NCBI GenBank assembly: GCA_018336195.1
Contig: JAGXQV010000028.1
Coordinates: 1-47,354, forward strand
From: Sulfuricella sp.
GTDB taxonomy: Bacteria; Pseudomonadota; Gammaproteobacteria; Burkholderiales; Sulfuricellaceae
Direction of reading: 5' to 3'
Length of the DNA: 47,354 bases
The position numbers were made by a program, and so were the translations under genes. Of this stretch, positions 1 to 10,273 are shown piece after piece. A model generated the notes under the pieces. The model made no database searches and was not told the DNA's origin. It saw only the letters and a list, made by a program, of their open reading frames with translations. Position 1 is the first letter of the stretch. Each line of letters begins with the position of its first letter.

Positions 1-1
1 C

Positions 2-73
2 GAGACGCTGATTCGCCTGAAGGTGTTCAAGTTCGACAGGGTAGCTGCGTCCGCAATCCCGAGAACGGCATGA
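2..73 (+). CDS. possible 3' end of a truncated upstream gene
   Basis: Frame 2 is open from the left edge to a TGA at 71-73 and encodes about 23 residues ending in IPRTA. The codons (CTG, CGC, AAG, TTC, GAC) look like those of the GC-rich genes in this window, so this may be the tail of a gene that begins upstream. It is too short to assign to a family. Frame 1 is also open here and continues into the cytochrome gene, but its residues before position 283 do not look like protein. Confidence 0.3.
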   Translation, partial: ETLIRLKVFKFDRVAASAIPRTA

Positions 74-282
74 AAACGACCAGAAAAGTCCAGAAAACGG
101 GGACGATTTTGACAAAAATCACTCGCTTGACAGACCCTTGTTCAAATTTAAACCACCGTGTTGCTATGCGAGTGGAAATGGGTGGATTTATAGAAGTGCC
201 CTATAGTCCGATACAAACCAGACAAATTGGCCTTGCATTTGGAAGGGATAATGTCTGTTTCAATCGTCGGAGGCGTCATGCC
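74..282. other. intergenic leader upstream of the cytochrome gene
   Basis: This 209-bp stretch is visibly AT-richer than the surrounding genes. TTGACA hexamers occur at 109-114 and 127-132, but neither has a convincing TATAAT at 16-18 bp. Only TTTAAA or TAAACC are found, so a sigma-70 promoter is possible but unproven. A strong ribosome binding site, GGAGG at 269-273, marks the downstream start. No repeat or RNA gene was seen. Confidence 0.35.
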
Positions 283-822
283 ATGCGTACTTTTCCAGCC
301 CTTCTCGCCGGACTCTGCCTGGCCTTTGACGCTTCAAGCGCGGCAGCCCAGAATCTTGTCATCGGCAAGGCATTGTTCGACAGCCAATGCAGCTCCTGCC
401 ACGGCCAACCGCCGCGCCTTGTTTCCAACGGTGCGCGCGCAGCCAACAATGCTTCGATGATACGCCGTGCCATCAGCGGGAACTCTGGTGGCATGCGCTA
501 TTTATCTACCTTGAGCGACACCGATCTATCCGACATCGCCGCTTACCTGGGCAACTACACCGGGGTTCCATCGAACAGCGCCACCTCCAGCGAGCGCCTA
601 TTCAACTGGGCGGAATGGAAGTACCAGAGTCTTCTGGCGCCGCGCGCCACGACCCAATCCATTTCCCAATATGCCGTGCGCTATTTCTCGGGCAGCGGTC
701 TGTATGTCGGCGTGGCGGGCGATACCGTTTATCTCTACGACCAGAACAACCCCGGTGCGGGGGTCAACAGCCTGGGCAGCTTGGCGGGATTCTTGAGCAG
801 CGCCGCCAACGACGGGTTCTGA
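283..822 (+). CDS. secreted c-type cytochrome with a C-terminal non-haem domain
   Basis: The start at 283 is chosen because GGAGG lies 9 bp upstream and the protein then opens with a clean signal peptide (MRTFPALLAGLCLA, cleavage near AAAQ). The reading frame is longer upstream, but that part lacks protein character. The 179-residue product carries one haem-binding CSSCH motif about 45 residues in. A Met in NSGGMRY is a plausible axial ligand, followed by the usual LSDTDLSDIAAYL helix of class I cytochrome c. It should act in the periplasm as an electron carrier. The last 75 or so residues form a second domain with no haem motif (FNWAEWKY, then YVGVAGDTVYLYD), which resembles a small domain seen at the ends of many betaproteobacterial exported proteins. 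The gene stops 8 bp before the convergent gene. The electron partner is unknown. Confidence 0.8.
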   Translation: MRTFPALLAGLCLAFDASSAAAQNLVIGKALFDSQCSSCHGQPPRLVSNGARAANNASMIRRAISGNSGGMRYLSTLSDTDLSDIAAYLGNYTGVPSNSATSSERLFNWAEWKYQSLLAPRATTQSISQYAVRYFSGSGLYVGVAGDTVYLYDQNNPGAGVNSLGSLAGFLSSAANDGF

Positions 823-830
823 GCGGGGAA

Positions 831-1445
831 TTACTCGGCGTGGGTCTTGATGCGGGGCAACTGGATGCGCCAGCGGATCGCCGCCAGGCGAACTGCCACG
901 ATGGCCAGCATGGCGATGACGCTGGCGGTGGTGTGGGAAAGTCCGCCGCGCGTCAGGGCTATCATCAGCAAGGCGCCGGCCAACGACGCAGTGGCGTAGA
1001 TTTCGGTACGGAAGATCAGCGGGACTTCGTTGCACAGCACGTCGCGGATGATGCCGCCGCAAACCGCCGTCACCACTCCCATCAGCGCCGCAATCAGCCA
1101 GGAAAATCCCAGTTGCAGGGCGATGTCGCAGCCGATCACGGTGAACAGCGCCATCCCCAGCGCATCGGGAACCAGGAAGAAATTGGCGGGCAGGCGCATC
1201 CGCCGGGCGATGAAAAATGCCAGTGTGCCCGTGCCCAGCGCCGATACCAGGTAAGTCTCGTCGCCCACCCAGAAAACCGGCAAACGCCCCAGCAGCAGGT
1301 CGCGCACCGTTCCCCCGCCGACCCCCGAAACCAGGCCCACCACCAGCACCCCGAAGAGGTCCATTTCCTTGCGCCCGGCTTCCAGTGTGGCGGTTATGGC
1401 ACACACCGCGACGGCGCAAATATCCATCCAATAAAAGAGATTCAT
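831..1445 (-). CDS. TRIC / UPF0126 family membrane protein (YicG/YadS-like)
   Basis: This 204-residue protein is almost entirely hydrophobic, with about seven membrane segments. It carries the two family signatures: GVGGGTVRD at residues 41-49 and a second GGIIRDVL near residue 135. These Gly-rich repeats belong to the bacterial trimeric intracellular cation channel-like family (UPF0126), whose members are thought to conduct monovalent cations across the inner membrane. Length fits the family norm of about 205 residues. The ATG lies in the tRNA-Val upstream region and no strong ribosome binding site was identified. It converges on the cytochrome gene with only 8 bp between stops and no visible terminator. 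The physiological role is not established for this family in bacteria. Confidence 0.85.
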   Translation of the reverse strand: MNLFYWMDICAVAVCAITATLEAGRKEMDLFGVLVVGLVSGVGGGTVRDLLLGRLPVFWVGDETYLVSALGTGTLAFFIARRMRLPANFFLVPDALGMALFTVIGCDIALQLGFSWLIAALMGVVTAVCGGIIRDVLCNEVPLIFRTEIYATASLAGALLMIALTRGGLSHTTASVIAMLAIVAVRLAAIRWRIQLPRIKTHAE

Positions 1446-1466
1446 AACGAATGAGCATATCGGAGT

Positions 1467-1495
1467 TTGAAATTTGGCTCAACTTGGTTTAGAAT
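1467..1495 (+). promoter_or_regulatory. sigma-70 promoter of tRNA-Val
   Basis: TTGAAA at 1467-1472 and TAGAAT at 1490-1495 are separated by exactly 17 bp, a near-consensus sigma-70 promoter. Transcription would begin around 1502, a few bases before the mature tRNA 5' end at 1507. It probably drives tRNA-Val and, by read-through, possibly thrS. Confidence 0.75.
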
Positions 1496-1506
1496 GCCGT
1501 TTCTTT

Positions 1507-1583
1507 AGGCGCGTAGCTCAGCTGGTTAGAGCATCACCTTGACATGGTGGGGGTCGTTGGTTCGAGTCCAATCGCGCCTACCA
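1507..1583 (+). tRNA. tRNA-Val (anticodon GAC)
   Basis: A 77-nt cloverleaf. The acceptor arm AGGCGCG (1507-1513) pairs with CGCGCCT (1573-1579), followed by discriminator A and an encoded CCA at 1581-1583. The anticodon loop TTGACAT sits on a TCACC/GGTGG stem and gives anticodon GAC, reading GUC and GUU valine codons. The T-arm contains GGTTCGAGTCC. A consensus promoter lies just upstream and a hairpin terminator just downstream. Confidence 0.97.
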
Positions 1584-1590
1584 GCTACAT

Positions 1591-1620
1591 CGGCACCCCA
1601 ATCGGGGTGCCGTTTATTTT
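1591..1620 (+). terminator. intrinsic terminator between tRNA-Val and thrS
   Basis: CGGCACCCC (1591-1599) pairs perfectly with GGGGTGCCG (1604-1612) around a 4-nt loop, followed by TTTATTTT. This is a strong rho-independent terminator for tRNA-Val. It ends immediately before the thrS ribosome binding site (GGAAGA, 1621-1626), leaving no room for a separate thrS promoter downstream of it. Confidence 0.85.
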
Positions 1621-1632
1621 GGAAGACGTCTA

Positions 1633-3549
1633 ATGCCCATCATTCGCTTGCCGGATGGTTCCGAGCGTACCTTCGATAAGGCCGTGACCGTTGCCGAGGT
1701 GGCAGCCTCCATTGGTGCAGGCCTGGCGCGTGCCGCGCTGGCCGGCAAAGTAAACGGGAAGCTGGTCGATACTTCCTTTCTTATTGAATCCGACAGCGAA
1801 CTCGCCATCATCACCGACAAGGATGCGGATGGCCTGGAAGTCATTCGCCACTCCACTGCCCACTTGTTGGCGCAGGCGGTCAAGCAATTGTTCCCGGATG
1901 CCCAGGTGACCATCGGTCCGGTGATCGAGGACGGCTTCTTTTACGACTTCTCCTATAAGCGCCCCTTCACCCCGGAAGACCTCGTTGCCATCGAAAAGAA
2001 AATGGCGGAAATCGCCAAGAGCGATTTGCCGGTAGTGCGCAAGGTTTCTTCGCGCCACGATGCGATTGCGTATTTCCAGGGCATCGGCGAACAGTACAAG
2101 GCGCAGATCATCGAGGATATTCCCGGCGATCAGGAATTGTCGTTGTATGTTCAGGGTGAATTTACCGACCTGTGTCGCGGCCCGCACGTCCCCTCTACGG
2201 GCAAGCTCAAGGTCTTCAAGCTGATGAAGCTGGCCGGCGCCTACTGGCGCGGCGATTCCAAGAACGAGATGCTGCAGCGCATTTACGGCACGGCCTGGGC
2301 CAAGAAGGAAGACCAGGAAGCCTATCTGCATCGCCTCGAAGAAGCGGAAAAGCGCGACCACCGCAAGCTCGGCAAACACCTCGATCTCTTTCACATGCAG
2401 GACGAAGCGCCCGGCATGGTGTTCTGGCATCCCAAGGGCTGGACCATCTGGCAGCAGGTCGAGCAGTACATGCGCGCCAAGTTCAACGACCACGGTTACC
2501 AGGAAGTGCGCACCCCGCAAGTGATGGATCGCACCCTGTGGGAAAAGTCCGGGCATTGGCAGAATTACCGCGAAAACATGTTCACCACTTCCTCGGAAAA
2601 TCGCGACTACGCGGTCAAGCCGATGAACTGCCCGGGGCATATCCAGATTTTCAACCACGGCCTGCACAGCTATCGCGATTTGCCGCTGCGTCTCGCCGAA
2701 TTCGGTTCCTGTCACCGCAACGAGCCGTCCGGTGCGCTGCACGGCTTGATGCGCGTGCGCGGCTTCACCCAGGACGATGCCCATATTTTCTGTACCAACG
2801 ATCAGGTCCAGGGCGAAGTGTCGGCATTCATCAGTATGCTGTACCAGGTTTACAACGATTTCGGCTTCACCGACGTGCTGGTGAAACTCTCCACCCGCCC
2901 CGAGAAACGCGTCGGTTCGGATGAGGATTGGGACAAGGCGGAAGCCGACCTGGCCGCAGCGCTCAAGCAGAACAATCTGGAATTCGAATACCAGCCCGGC
3001 GAGGGGGCGTTCTACGGGCCGAAGATCGAGTTCACCCTCAAGGATAGCCTGGGGCGGATGTGGCAATGCGGCACGATCCAGCTCGATCCCAACCTGCCGG
3101 CCCGTCTCGGCGCGGAATACGTGGCCGAAGACAACACCCGCAAGATCCCGATGATGCTGCATCGTGCCATCGTCGGATCGATGGAGCGTTTCATCGGCAT
3201 TCTCATCGAGCATCATGCCGGTGCCTTCCCGCTATGGCTGGCGCCGATCCAGATGGCGGTGCTGAATATCTCGGAAAATCAGGCCGCCTATTCGTCCGAA
3301 GTAGTCGAAAAGCTGCGAGAAAACGGCTTCCGCGCCATCGCGGACTTGAGAAACGAGAAAATAACCTATAAAATCCGCGAACATAGTTTGCAACGCCTGC
3401 CTTACCTTCTGGTGGTGGGCGACAAGGAAGTGGCCGGAAAGCTGGTTGCGGTGCGTAATCGCAAGGGCGAAGACCTCGGCCAGATGACTCTGGAAACGCT
3501 GATCGCGCGGCTCTCCGCTGAAATGGCGGAACACGGCGGCGCGATTTAA
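1633..3549 (+). CDS. thrS: threonyl-tRNA synthetase
   Basis: This cytoplasmic enzyme charges tRNA-Thr with threonine. The 638-residue length matches the family. Residues 1-60 form the TGS domain ([16 protein letters not shown]). The editing domain follows, with [10 protein letters not shown] and DLCRGPHVP. The class II catalytic core then contains MNCPGH (zinc-ligand Cys near residue 333), motif 2 ([13 protein letters not shown]) and motif 3 near the end ([15 protein letters not shown]). A C-terminal anticodon-binding domain covers about the last 110 residues. The ATG at 1633 follows GGAAGA by 6 bp. It heads the conserved block thrS-infC-rpmI-rplT-pheS-pheT-ihfA. The terminator 12 bp upstream implies read-through from the tRNA promoter or a promoter inside the tRNA gene. 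Confidence 0.98.
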   Translation: MPIIRLPDGSERTFDKAVTVAEVAASIGAGLARAALAGKVNGKLVDTSFLIESDSELAIITDKDADGLEVIRHSTAHLLAQAVKQLFPDAQVTIGPVIEDGFFYDFSYKRPFTPEDLVAIEKKMAEIAKSDLPVVRKVSSRHDAIAYFQGIGEQYKAQIIEDIPGDQELSLYVQGEFTDLCRGPHVPSTGKLKVFKLMKLAGAYWRGDSKNEMLQRIYGTAWAKKEDQEAYLHRLEEAEKRDHRKLGKHLDLFHMQDEAPGMVFWHPKGWTIWQQVEQYMRAKFNDHGYQEVRTPQVMDRTLWEKSGHWQNYRENMFTTSSENRDYAVKPMNCPGHIQIFNHGLHSYRDLPLRLAEFGSCHRNEPSGALHGLMRVRGFTQDDAHIFCTNDQVQGEVSAFISMLYQVYNDFGFTDVLVKLSTRPEKRVGSDEDWDKAEADLAAALKQNNLEFEYQPGEGAFYGPKIEFTLKDSLGRMWQCGTIQLDPNLPARLGAEYVAEDNTRKIPMMLHRAIVGSMERFIGILIEHHAGAFPLWLAPIQMAVLNISENQAAYSSEVVEKLRENGFRAIADLRNEKITYKIREHSLQRLPYLLVVGDKEVAGKLVAVRNRKGEDLGQMTLETLIARLSAEMAEHGGAI

Positions 3550-3575
3550 TTTTTTACTGACTTGGAGATTTAGCT

Positions 3576-4094
3576 ATCGCTCAGGCAAAAGACTCACGGA
3601 TCAACGGTGAAATTACCTCGCCGGAAATCCGCTTGATTGGAGTTGAAGGGGAGCAGGTCGGCGTCGTTACTCTGGCGACGGCCCTGCAAATGGCGGAAGA
3701 AGCCGACGTGGATTTGGTGGAGATTGCGCCGACGGCGCAACCGCCGGTTTGCCGATTGATGGATTTCGGCAAGTTCAAATACCGCGAGAGCAAAAAACAA
3801 CACGAAGCCAAGCTCAAGCAGAAGCAGATCCAGGTCAAGGAAGTGAAGTTTCGTCCGGGAACGGATGAAGGGGACTATCAGGTCAAGCTGCGCAACCTGA
3901 TACGTTTCCTCGAAGAAGGCGACAAGTGCAAAATCACCTTGCGCTTCCGTGGTCGGGAAATGACTCACCAGGAGTTGGGGTTGCGACTCCTCAAGCGTGT
4001 CGAGGCTGACTTGCTTGAACAGGGTGTGGTCGAGCAGTTTCCCAAAATGGAAGGGCGCCAGATGGTAATGGTGTTGTCGCCCAAAAAGAAGTAG
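3576..4094 (+). CDS. infC: translation initiation factor IF-3 (ATC start)
   Basis: IF-3 binds the 30S subunit, blocks premature 50S joining and checks the start codon-initiator tRNA pairing. The start is placed at ATC 3576. GGAGA at 3564-3568 sits 7 bp upstream, and the residues after it ([12 protein letters not shown]) form the conserved IF-3 N-terminus, which an ATG/GTG/TTG start would cut off. The resulting 172-residue length is normal. The N-domain ends near residue 80, followed by the Lys-rich linker and the C-domain with [13 protein letters not shown]. Near-cognate start codons (ATT in E. coli) let IF-3 repress its own translation, so autoregulation is expected here too. The gene is 26 bp after thrS and in the same operon. 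Confidence 0.95.
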   Translation: MAQAKDSRINGEITSPEIRLIGVEGEQVGVVTLATALQMAEEADVDLVEIAPTAQPPVCRLMDFGKFKYRESKKQHEAKLKQKQIQVKEVKFRPGTDEGDYQVKLRNLIRFLEEGDKCKITLRFRGREMTHQELGLRLLKRVEADLLEQGVVEQFPKMEGRQMVMVLSPKKK

Positions 4095-4167
4095 CGATCA
4101 GTCACCAAGTGTCGGACAACCGGCCACTGAGCGTTATGTTTATAAACGGCAAGTCGAAGGAGCAATC

Positions 4168-4365
4168 ATGCCAAAAATGAAAACCAAGAGCGGCGCCGCC
4201 AAGCGCTTCAAAGCTCTGGGTGGTGGCGGTATCAAGCGTACCCACGCCAACCTGCGTCACATCCTCACCAAGAAAACCACCAAGCGCAAGCGCCAACTGC
4301 GCGGCACCTCGATGCTGAATCCCAGCGACGTGAAGTCCGTGCGCGCTATGATGCCCTACGCATAA
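4168..4365 (+). CDS. rpmI: 50S ribosomal protein bL35
   Basis: A 65-residue basic protein beginning [14 protein letters not shown], the hallmark N-terminus of bL35, and ending with the family-like SVRAMMPYA. It is a structural protein of the large ribosomal subunit. AAGGAG lies about 6 bp before the ATG. It sits in the universal infC-rpmI-rplT order, 73 bp after infC and 12 bp before rplT. In enterobacteria this pair is repressed by bL20 binding to the leader mRNA. I did not identify the pseudoknot needed for that here. Confidence 0.97.
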   Translation: MPKMKTKSGAAKRFKALGGGGIKRTHANLRHILTKKTTKRKRQLRGTSMLNPSDVKSVRAMMPYA

Positions 4366-4377
4366 AGGAGAGATGAG

Positions 4378-4734
4378 ATGCCAAGAGTAAAACGTGGTGT
4401 AACGGCTCGCGCCCGTCACAAGAAAGTCATAGATCAGGCCAAGGGTTACCGCGGTCGCCGCAAGAATGTATTCCGCGTCGCCAACGAAGCGGTGATGAAA
4501 GCGGGGCAATATGCCTACCGCGATCGTCGCCAGCGCAAGCGTCAATTCCGCGCTTTGTGGATCGTGCGTATCAACGCCGCTGCACGTGAGTTGGGCATGA
4601 CCTACAGCGTATTCATGAACGCCATGAAAAAAGCCGCCATCGAGATCGACCGCAAGGTTCTCGCCGATCTGGCAGTGTTTGACAAGGCCGCGTTCGCCAA
4701 GATCGTGGAACAAGCCAAGGCCAGCCTCGCCTAA
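4378..4734 (+). CDS. rplT: 50S ribosomal protein bL20
   Basis: A 118-residue, very basic protein starting [16 protein letters not shown], with the conserved [13 protein letters not shown] segment and a globular C-terminal part ending in EQAKASLA. bL20 binds 23S rRNA early in 50S assembly. GGAGAG lies just before the ATG. The length equals the E. coli homologue within a residue or so. A strong terminator follows the stop by 16 bp. Confidence 0.98.
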   Translation: MPRVKRGVTARARHKKVIDQAKGYRGRRKNVFRVANEAVMKAGQYAYRDRRQRKRQFRALWIVRINAAARELGMTYSVFMNAMKKAAIEIDRKVLADLAVFDKAAFAKIVEQAKASLA

Positions 4735-4750
4735 CTGGCTGAAACCGGAA

Positions 4751-4776
4751 AAGGAGGCTGTTGAGCCTCCTTTTTT
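4751..4776 (+). terminator. intrinsic terminator after rplT
   Basis: AAGGAGGCT (4751-4759) pairs with AGCCTCCTT (4764-4772) around a GTTG loop and runs into six T residues (4771-4776). It ends or attenuates the thrS-rplT transcript before pheS. A second short inverted repeat (GGAAAC...GTTTCC, 4816-4831) lies in the pheS leader. Confidence 0.85.
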
Positions 4777-4849
4777 ACGTCTGGAGTTAAGGGCAGGGTA
4801 GTGGGTTAGGCAAAAGGAAACCTTGGTTTCCCAGGTGCTTGGCCCGTGA

Positions 4850-5890
<1,041 letters not shown>

Positions 5891-5940
5891 CCCGCGTTAG
5901 CGTTGCAATTCGAATACACTGATTCATCCTAGATAAAATT

Positions 5941-8298
5941 ATGAAATTTTCCGAAAACTGGCTGCGCACTTTCGTTGATCCCTCGCTCGATAGTGCCGCG
6001 TTGGCGCACGAGTTGACCATGGCCGGGCTGGAAGTCGAAGCGCTGGAGCCGGTTGCCGCGCCTTTCGAAAAGCTGGTGGTCGCGCAGGTGCTGGAAGTGA
6101 CCAAGCACCCCCAGGCCGACCGTCTTAACGTGTGCAAAGTCGACGCCGGAAGCGGCGCAGCCTTGCAGATCGTCTGTGGCGCACCGAATGTTGCGGTGGG
6201 GGCGAAAGTGCCGTGTGCCCTGGTCGGCGCCAAGCTGCCCGGCATCGAAATCAAGCAGGCCAAGCTGCGCGGCGTGGAGTCGTTCGGCATGTTGTGCTCC
6301 GCCAAGGAACTGGGATTGGCCGAGGAAAGCAGCGGTTTGCTGCTATTGCCGACAGATGCTCCTGTGGGCGAGAGCATTCGCACCTATCTCGACCTAGATG
6401 ACAAACTGTTCACTCTCAAACTCACCCCCAACCGCAGCGATTGCCTGTCGGTGTATGGCGTAGCGCGCGAAGTGGCGGCGATTACCGGGGCAGCGCTCAA
6501 GCACCCGGAAATTCCGGCGGTGCCCGTCACCTCTCAAAAACAGATCGGCGTGCGTCTGGATGCGCCGCAAGCTTGCCCGCGCTACGTCGGGCGGATGATT
6601 TGCGGGGTCAACGCCCAGGCGGCAACTCCGGCGTGGCTGGTGAAGCGTCTGGAACGCAGCGGTCTGCGCAGCATCAGTGCGCTGGTCGACGTCACCAACT
6701 ACCTGCTGCTTGAACTCGGCCAGCCGATGCATGCGTTCGATGCCGCCAAGATCAGCGGCACGATAGCCCCGCGCTTCGCCCGCGACGGCGAGCAACTCAA
6801 GCTGCTCAACGACCAGACGATTACCTTGCAGGCCGACATGCTGGTGATTTCCGACGACCAGAAAGCGCTGGCGCTGGCCGGCATCATGGGCGGCGCGGAA
6901 AGCTCGGTGGCGGACGCGACCACGGATGTTTTCCTGGAAAGCGCCTATTTCAATCCGGCGGTGATCGCCGGAAAGTCGCGCCGCCTAGGCTTCGGCTCGG
7001 ATTCCTCCTACCGCTATGAGCGCGGCGTCGATTTTGAACTGGCACCCCGCGCACTGGAACGGGCTACTGCCCTGATCCTGGAAATCTGCGGCGGTCAGGC
7101 GGGGCCGGTGGTCGAGGCATGTGCCCAACTTCCTAGCCGGGAAAAAGTCGCGTTGCGCGGCGAGCGGGTACGGCGGATCCTCGGTATCGACCTGAGCGAT
7201 ACCCGGATCGCCGAATTGCTGCGCCGTTTGCACTTTGATTTTTCCGAAGGTTCCGGCGTATTCGAAATCACGCCGCCCAGCCATCGCTTCGATCTGTCCA
7301 TCGAGGAAGATTTCATCGAGGAAGTGGCGCGTCTTCACGGCTACGACCAGCTTCCCGAAAATCCGCCCACCGGCCCGCTGCGCATTTTGCCGCAGCCCGA
7401 GACCGGACGTTCGGTACATGCCGTGAAAACCTTGCTGGCGTCCCGCGACTACCAGGAAATCGTCAGCTATTCCTTCGTCGAGGAAGCTTGGGAAGCCGAT
7501 CTCGCCGGGAATAGCCAGCCGGTGCGCTTGCTCAATCCCATCGCCAGCCAGATGAGCGTGATGCGCTCGACTTTGTTCGGCGGCCTGCTGGATCGCCTGG
7601 TATTCAACCTCAACCGCAAACAGGAACGGGTGCGCCTGTTCGAGACGGGGCGTTGTTTCAGTCGTGGCGAAAATGGCTATGACCAGCCCCAGCGCATCGG
7701 TGGCCTGTGCTACGGCTCGGCGTTCGCCGAACAATGGGGCGAGGCGGCGCGCAACGTCGATTTCTACGATGTGAAAGCGGATGTCGAAGCGCTGTTCCAT
7801 CCCGCCGTTCTGCAATTCGAAGTGGCGGCGCATCCGGCACTGCATCCCGGTCAATCGGCAAAAATCCTGCTCGACGGGAAAACCGTGGGGTGGATCGGCG
7901 CGCTGCATCCCAAATGGCAGCAGAAATACGCTTTGCCGGCACCAGCCATTCTCTTCGAAATGGACTTGCCGGCATTGCTGGAACGCGCCGTGTCGGCGTA
8001 TTCCGAGGTTTCCCGCTTCCCGCCGGTACGCCGCGACATCGCGGTGATCGTGGACGAGAAAATCGAGGTAGGAACCCTGCTCGACGCCTTGCAGGAACAG
8101 CTGCCGGTGAGCGTCGCCGATTTAACCTTGTTTGACGTGTATCGCGGCAAAGGTGTTGATTTAGGTAAAAAAAGTCTTGCATTCCGGGTGCTGATGCAAG
8201 ATACTCGGAAAACTTTGACCGACGAAGAAACCGATTCCGTCGTCGCGTCTCTGGTTCAAATTCTGAGCGCCCGTTTTGATGCCAAATTGCGTAGTTAA
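5941..8298 (+). CDS. pheT: phenylalanyl-tRNA synthetase beta subunit
   Basis: The 785-residue beta subunit carries tRNA binding and editing. Domains in order: N-terminal B1 and EMAP-like tRNA-binding fold (about residues 1-150, with VCGAPNV and [10 protein letters not shown]), the B3/B4 editing module (about 210-400, with [20 protein letters not shown]), B5 (about 400-475), a degenerate synthetase-like core, and the C-terminal FDX-ACB anticodon-binding domain (from about 690, [15 protein letters not shown]). No clear ribosome binding site precedes the ATG; the upstream bases are AT-rich, so translation may depend on coupling or an unstructured leader. It is followed 8 bp later by ihfA, the usual arrangement. 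Confidence 0.98.
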   Translation: MKFSENWLRTFVDPSLDSAALAHELTMAGLEVEALEPVAAPFEKLVVAQVLEVTKHPQADRLNVCKVDAGSGAALQIVCGAPNVAVGAKVPCALVGAKLPGIEIKQAKLRGVESFGMLCSAKELGLAEESSGLLLLPTDAPVGESIRTYLDLDDKLFTLKLTPNRSDCLSVYGVAREVAAITGAALKHPEIPAVPVTSQKQIGVRLDAPQACPRYVGRMICGVNAQAATPAWLVKRLERSGLRSISALVDVTNYLLLELGQPMHAFDAAKISGTIAPRFARDGEQLKLLNDQTITLQADMLVISDDQKALALAGIMGGAESSVADATTDVFLESAYFNPAVIAGKSRRLGFGSDSSYRYERGVDFELAPRALERATALILEICGGQAGPVVEACAQLPSREKVALRGERVRRILGIDLSDTRIAELLRRLHFDFSEGSGVFEITPPSHRFDLSIEEDFIEEVARLHGYDQLPENPPTGPLRILPQPETGRSVHAVKTLLASRDYQEIVSYSFVEEAWEADLAGNSQPVRLLNPIASQMSVMRSTLFGGLLDRLVFNLNRKQERVRLFETGRCFSRGENGYDQPQRIGGLCYGSAFAEQWGEAARNVDFYDVKADVEALFHPAVLQFEVAAHPALHPGQSAKILLDGKTVGWIGALHPKWQQKYALPAPAILFEMDLPALLERAVSAYSEVSRFPPVRRDIAVIVDEKIEVGTLLDALQEQLPVSVADLTLFDVYRGKGVDLGKKSLAFRVLMQDTRKTLTDEETDSVVASLVQILSARFDAKLRS

Positions 8299-8306
8299 GG
8301 AAAATT

Positions 8307-8609
8307 ATGACGCTAACCAAAGCCGAACTGGCTGATCTCCTATTCGAAAAAGTCGGTCTCAACAAACGTGAAGCCAAGGATATGGTGGAGTCGTTTTTCG
8401 AAGAAATCCGCACTTCCCTGGAACAAGGCGAAGGCGTGAAACTCTCAGGCTTCGGCAATTTCGAATTGCGCAACAAACCGGAGCGTCCGGGGCGCAATCC
8501 CAAAACCGGCGAGGAAATTCCCATTACCGCCCGTCGAGTGGTAACGTTTCATGCCAGCCAGAAGCTCAAAGCGCTAGTGGAAACCACCAACCATGGAACA
8601 GGCAACTAA
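8307..8609 (+). CDS. ihfA: integration host factor subunit alpha
   Basis: A 100-residue HU/IHF-family DNA-bending protein. It starts [20 protein letters not shown] and has the DNA-arm signature [10 protein letters not shown] with the intercalating proline in [13 protein letters not shown]. It forms the IHF heterodimer with IhfB (not in this window), bends DNA sharply and assists transcription, recombination and replication. Its place right after pheT is the standard proteobacterial order. Its last 17 bp overlap the next gene, implying translational coupling. Confidence 0.97.
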   Translation: MTLTKAELADLLFEKVGLNKREAKDMVESFFEEIRTSLEQGEGVKLSGFGNFELRNKPERPGRNPKTGEEIPITARRVVTFHASQKLKALVETTNHGTGN

Positions 8610-9018
8610 AAGCGAACTTCCGCCGATACCGGCGAAACGCTACTTCACCATCGGCGAAGTGAGCGAGCTTTGCGATGTCAAACCGCATGTGCTGCGTTAC
8701 TGGGAGCAGGAATTTACCCAGTTGAAACCAGTCAAGCGGCGCGGCAATCGCCGCTATTATCAGCATCACGAAGTGCTGCTGATTCGGCGCATCCGCGAAT
8801 TGCTTTACGAAGATCGTTACACCATCGACGGGGCGCGCCACGTTCTGGAAGGCGGCGAAGCACCCAAGCAAGAGGTTCCGCAAGTGGCTGCCAGCGTCGT
8901 ATCGCCGGCGGCAGCGGCGGCCTATCAGGAAGTTCCGCCCCTGCCTTTGTCCAACCGGATCAACATGGCCCTGGTGCGCAACGAAATCAAAAGTATCATC
9001 GCATCTCTGCAAGGCTAG
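8593..9018 (+). CDS. MerR-family transcriptional regulator
   Basis: A 141-residue protein with an N-terminal MerR winged helix at residues 14-85: [20 protein letters not shown], then YWEQEF, then a wing ([19 protein letters not shown]). The C-terminal part is Ala/Pro-rich and lacks metal-binding Cys residues, so a metal-sensing role is unlikely. A MerR-like gene directly after ihfA is a recurring arrangement in Beta- and Gammaproteobacteria, but its target is generally unknown. It overlaps ihfA by 17 bp and ends 35 bp before tRNA-Pro. Confidence 0.9.
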   Translation: MEQATKSELPPIPAKRYFTIGEVSELCDVKPHVLRYWEQEFTQLKPVKRRGNRRYYQHHEVLLIRRIRELLYEDRYTIDGARHVLEGGEAPKQEVPQVAASVVSPAAAAAYQEVPPLPLSNRINMALVRNEIKSIIASLQG

Positions 9019-9038
9019 CCGTACAAGGGGACTTCCGC

Positions 9039-9044
9039 TATAAT
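9039..9044 (+). promoter_or_regulatory. -10 element for tRNA-Pro
   Basis: A perfect TATAAT ends 9 bp upstream of the tRNA-Pro 5' end, the right spacing for initiation just before the mature tRNA. No good -35 hexamer was found 16-18 bp upstream (TAGCCG at best), so only the -10 is claimed. Confidence 0.6.
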
Positions 9045-9053
9045 GCGTTTTTT

Positions 9054-9130
<77 letters not shown>

Positions 9131-9150
9131 GATTCTTAAAGAAATCCCCG

Positions 9151-9188
9151 CCAAGAAAAAAGCCGCCCGAGCGCGGCTTTTTTCTTGG
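9151..9188. terminator. terminator after tRNA-Pro
   Basis: A long perfect inverted repeat pairs 9151-9166 (CCAAGAAAAAAGCCGC) with 9173-9188, with a 6-nt loop. The A-run on one side and T-run on the other mean the hairpin can terminate transcription in either direction. It separates tRNA-Pro from accA. Confidence 0.85.
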
Positions 9189-9313
9189 GCGTTAACCCGG
9201 GATTAGGCGGCTAACCCATTGATTCTTAGTGGCGCTGCCGTCTCGCTAGCGGTTTTTGCCAGTCATGGTAAGATTCGCCACTATCGTTATTCAGACGAAC
9301 GGAACATCACTAC

Positions 9314-10273
9314 ATGAAAACCGCCTTTCTCGATTTCGAACAGCCGATTGCCGAGCTGGAAGCCAAGATAGAAGAGTTGCGCTACGTCCAGGACGATTCG
9401 GCTCTGGATATTTCCGAGGAAATCGGACGCCTGCAAAAGAAAAACCAAGCGCTGACCAAGGACATCTACGCCAAACTGAGTTCCTGGCAAATCTCCCAGG
9501 TGGCACGCCATGCGCAGCGCCCCTACACCCTGGATTATCTGCAGAACATCTTCACCGATTTCGAGGAATTGCACGGCGACCGGGCTTTTTCCGACGATCC
9601 GGCGATTGTCGGCGGCTTGGCGCGCTTCAATGGGCAGCCGGTGATGGTGATCGGTCAGCAGAAGGGCCGCGACACCAAGGAGAAAATTTACCGCAACTTC
9701 GGGATGCCTCGCCCGGAAGGGTATCGCAAGGCATTGCGCCTGATGCGCCAAGCCGAAAAATTCGGCATTCCCATCATGACCTTCATAGACACGCCGGGTG
9801 CCTATCCCGGCATCGGCGCCGAAGAACGCGGCCAGTCCGAAGCCATCGCCCGCAATCTCTACGTGATGTCGGAACTGCGCGTGCCGATCATCTGTACGGT
9901 AATCGGTGAAGGCGGTTCGGGAGGTGCGCTGGCAATCGGGGTCGGTGATGTCACCCTGATGCTGCAATATTCCAGTTATTCGGTGATTTCTCCGGAAGGT
10001 TGTGCATCGATCCTCTGGAAGAGTGCCGAGAAAGCGCCGGAAGCTGCGGAGACCCTGGGAATCACGGCAAACCGCCTGAAGACCCTGGGGCTGGTCGACA
10101 AGATCATCGCCGAACCGCTGGGCGGCGCGCATCGCGACCCCAGCACCGTCATGCAGAACCTCAAGAAAGCCTTGCAGGAAAGCCTGCGCCAGGTGCAGGA
10201 CAAGTCCATCGACGAGTTGCTGAAGCTGCGTTTCGAGCGGCTGATGGCGTATGGCAAGTACAAGGAAGCCTGA
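9314..10273 (+). CDS. accA: acetyl-CoA carboxylase carboxyltransferase subunit alpha
   Basis: A 319-residue subunit that, with AccD, transfers the carboxyl group from biotin to acetyl-CoA to make malonyl-CoA, the first step of fatty acid synthesis. The sequence starts [21 protein letters not shown] (helical N-terminus) and has [20 protein letters not shown]. The crotonase-like carboxyltransferase core includes [19 protein letters not shown] and [14 protein letters not shown], followed by [10 protein letters not shown]. Length matches the family (about 319). The ATG has only a weak upstream GGAAC. Its last 23 bp overlap tilS in another frame. Confidence 0.98.
   Translation: MKTAFLDFEQPIAELEAKIEELRYVQDDSALDISEEIGRLQKKNQALTKDIYAKLSSWQISQVARHAQRPYTLDYLQNIFTDFEELHGDRAFSDDPAIVGGLARFNGQPVMVIGQQKGRDTKEKIYRNFGMPRPEGYRKALRLMRQAEKFGIPIMTFIDTPGAYPGIGAEERGQSEAIARNLYVMSELRVPIICTVIGEGGSGGALAIGVGDVTLMLQYSSYSVISPEGCASILWKSAEKAPEAAETLGITANRLKTLGLVDKIIAEPLGGAHRDPSTVMQNLKKALQESLRQVQDKSIDELLKLRFERLMAYGKYKEA

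Noticed and set aside
387..1454. 355-codon plus-strand frame across the cytochrome and TRIC genes
   Set aside because: Overlaps two well-supported genes in other frames and encodes a Gln/Arg/His-rich product typical of out-of-frame GC-rich DNA.
1630..3216. 528-codon open frame on the minus strand opposite thrS
   Set aside because: It lies antisense to an unmistakable thrS in GC-rich DNA; its product is low-complexity, His/Val/Arg-rich and has no domain signatures.
4735..4776. pheM-like leader peptide for pheST attenuation
   Set aside because: Only 16 bp separate the rplT stop from the terminator stem and no short Phe-rich frame precedes the hairpin.
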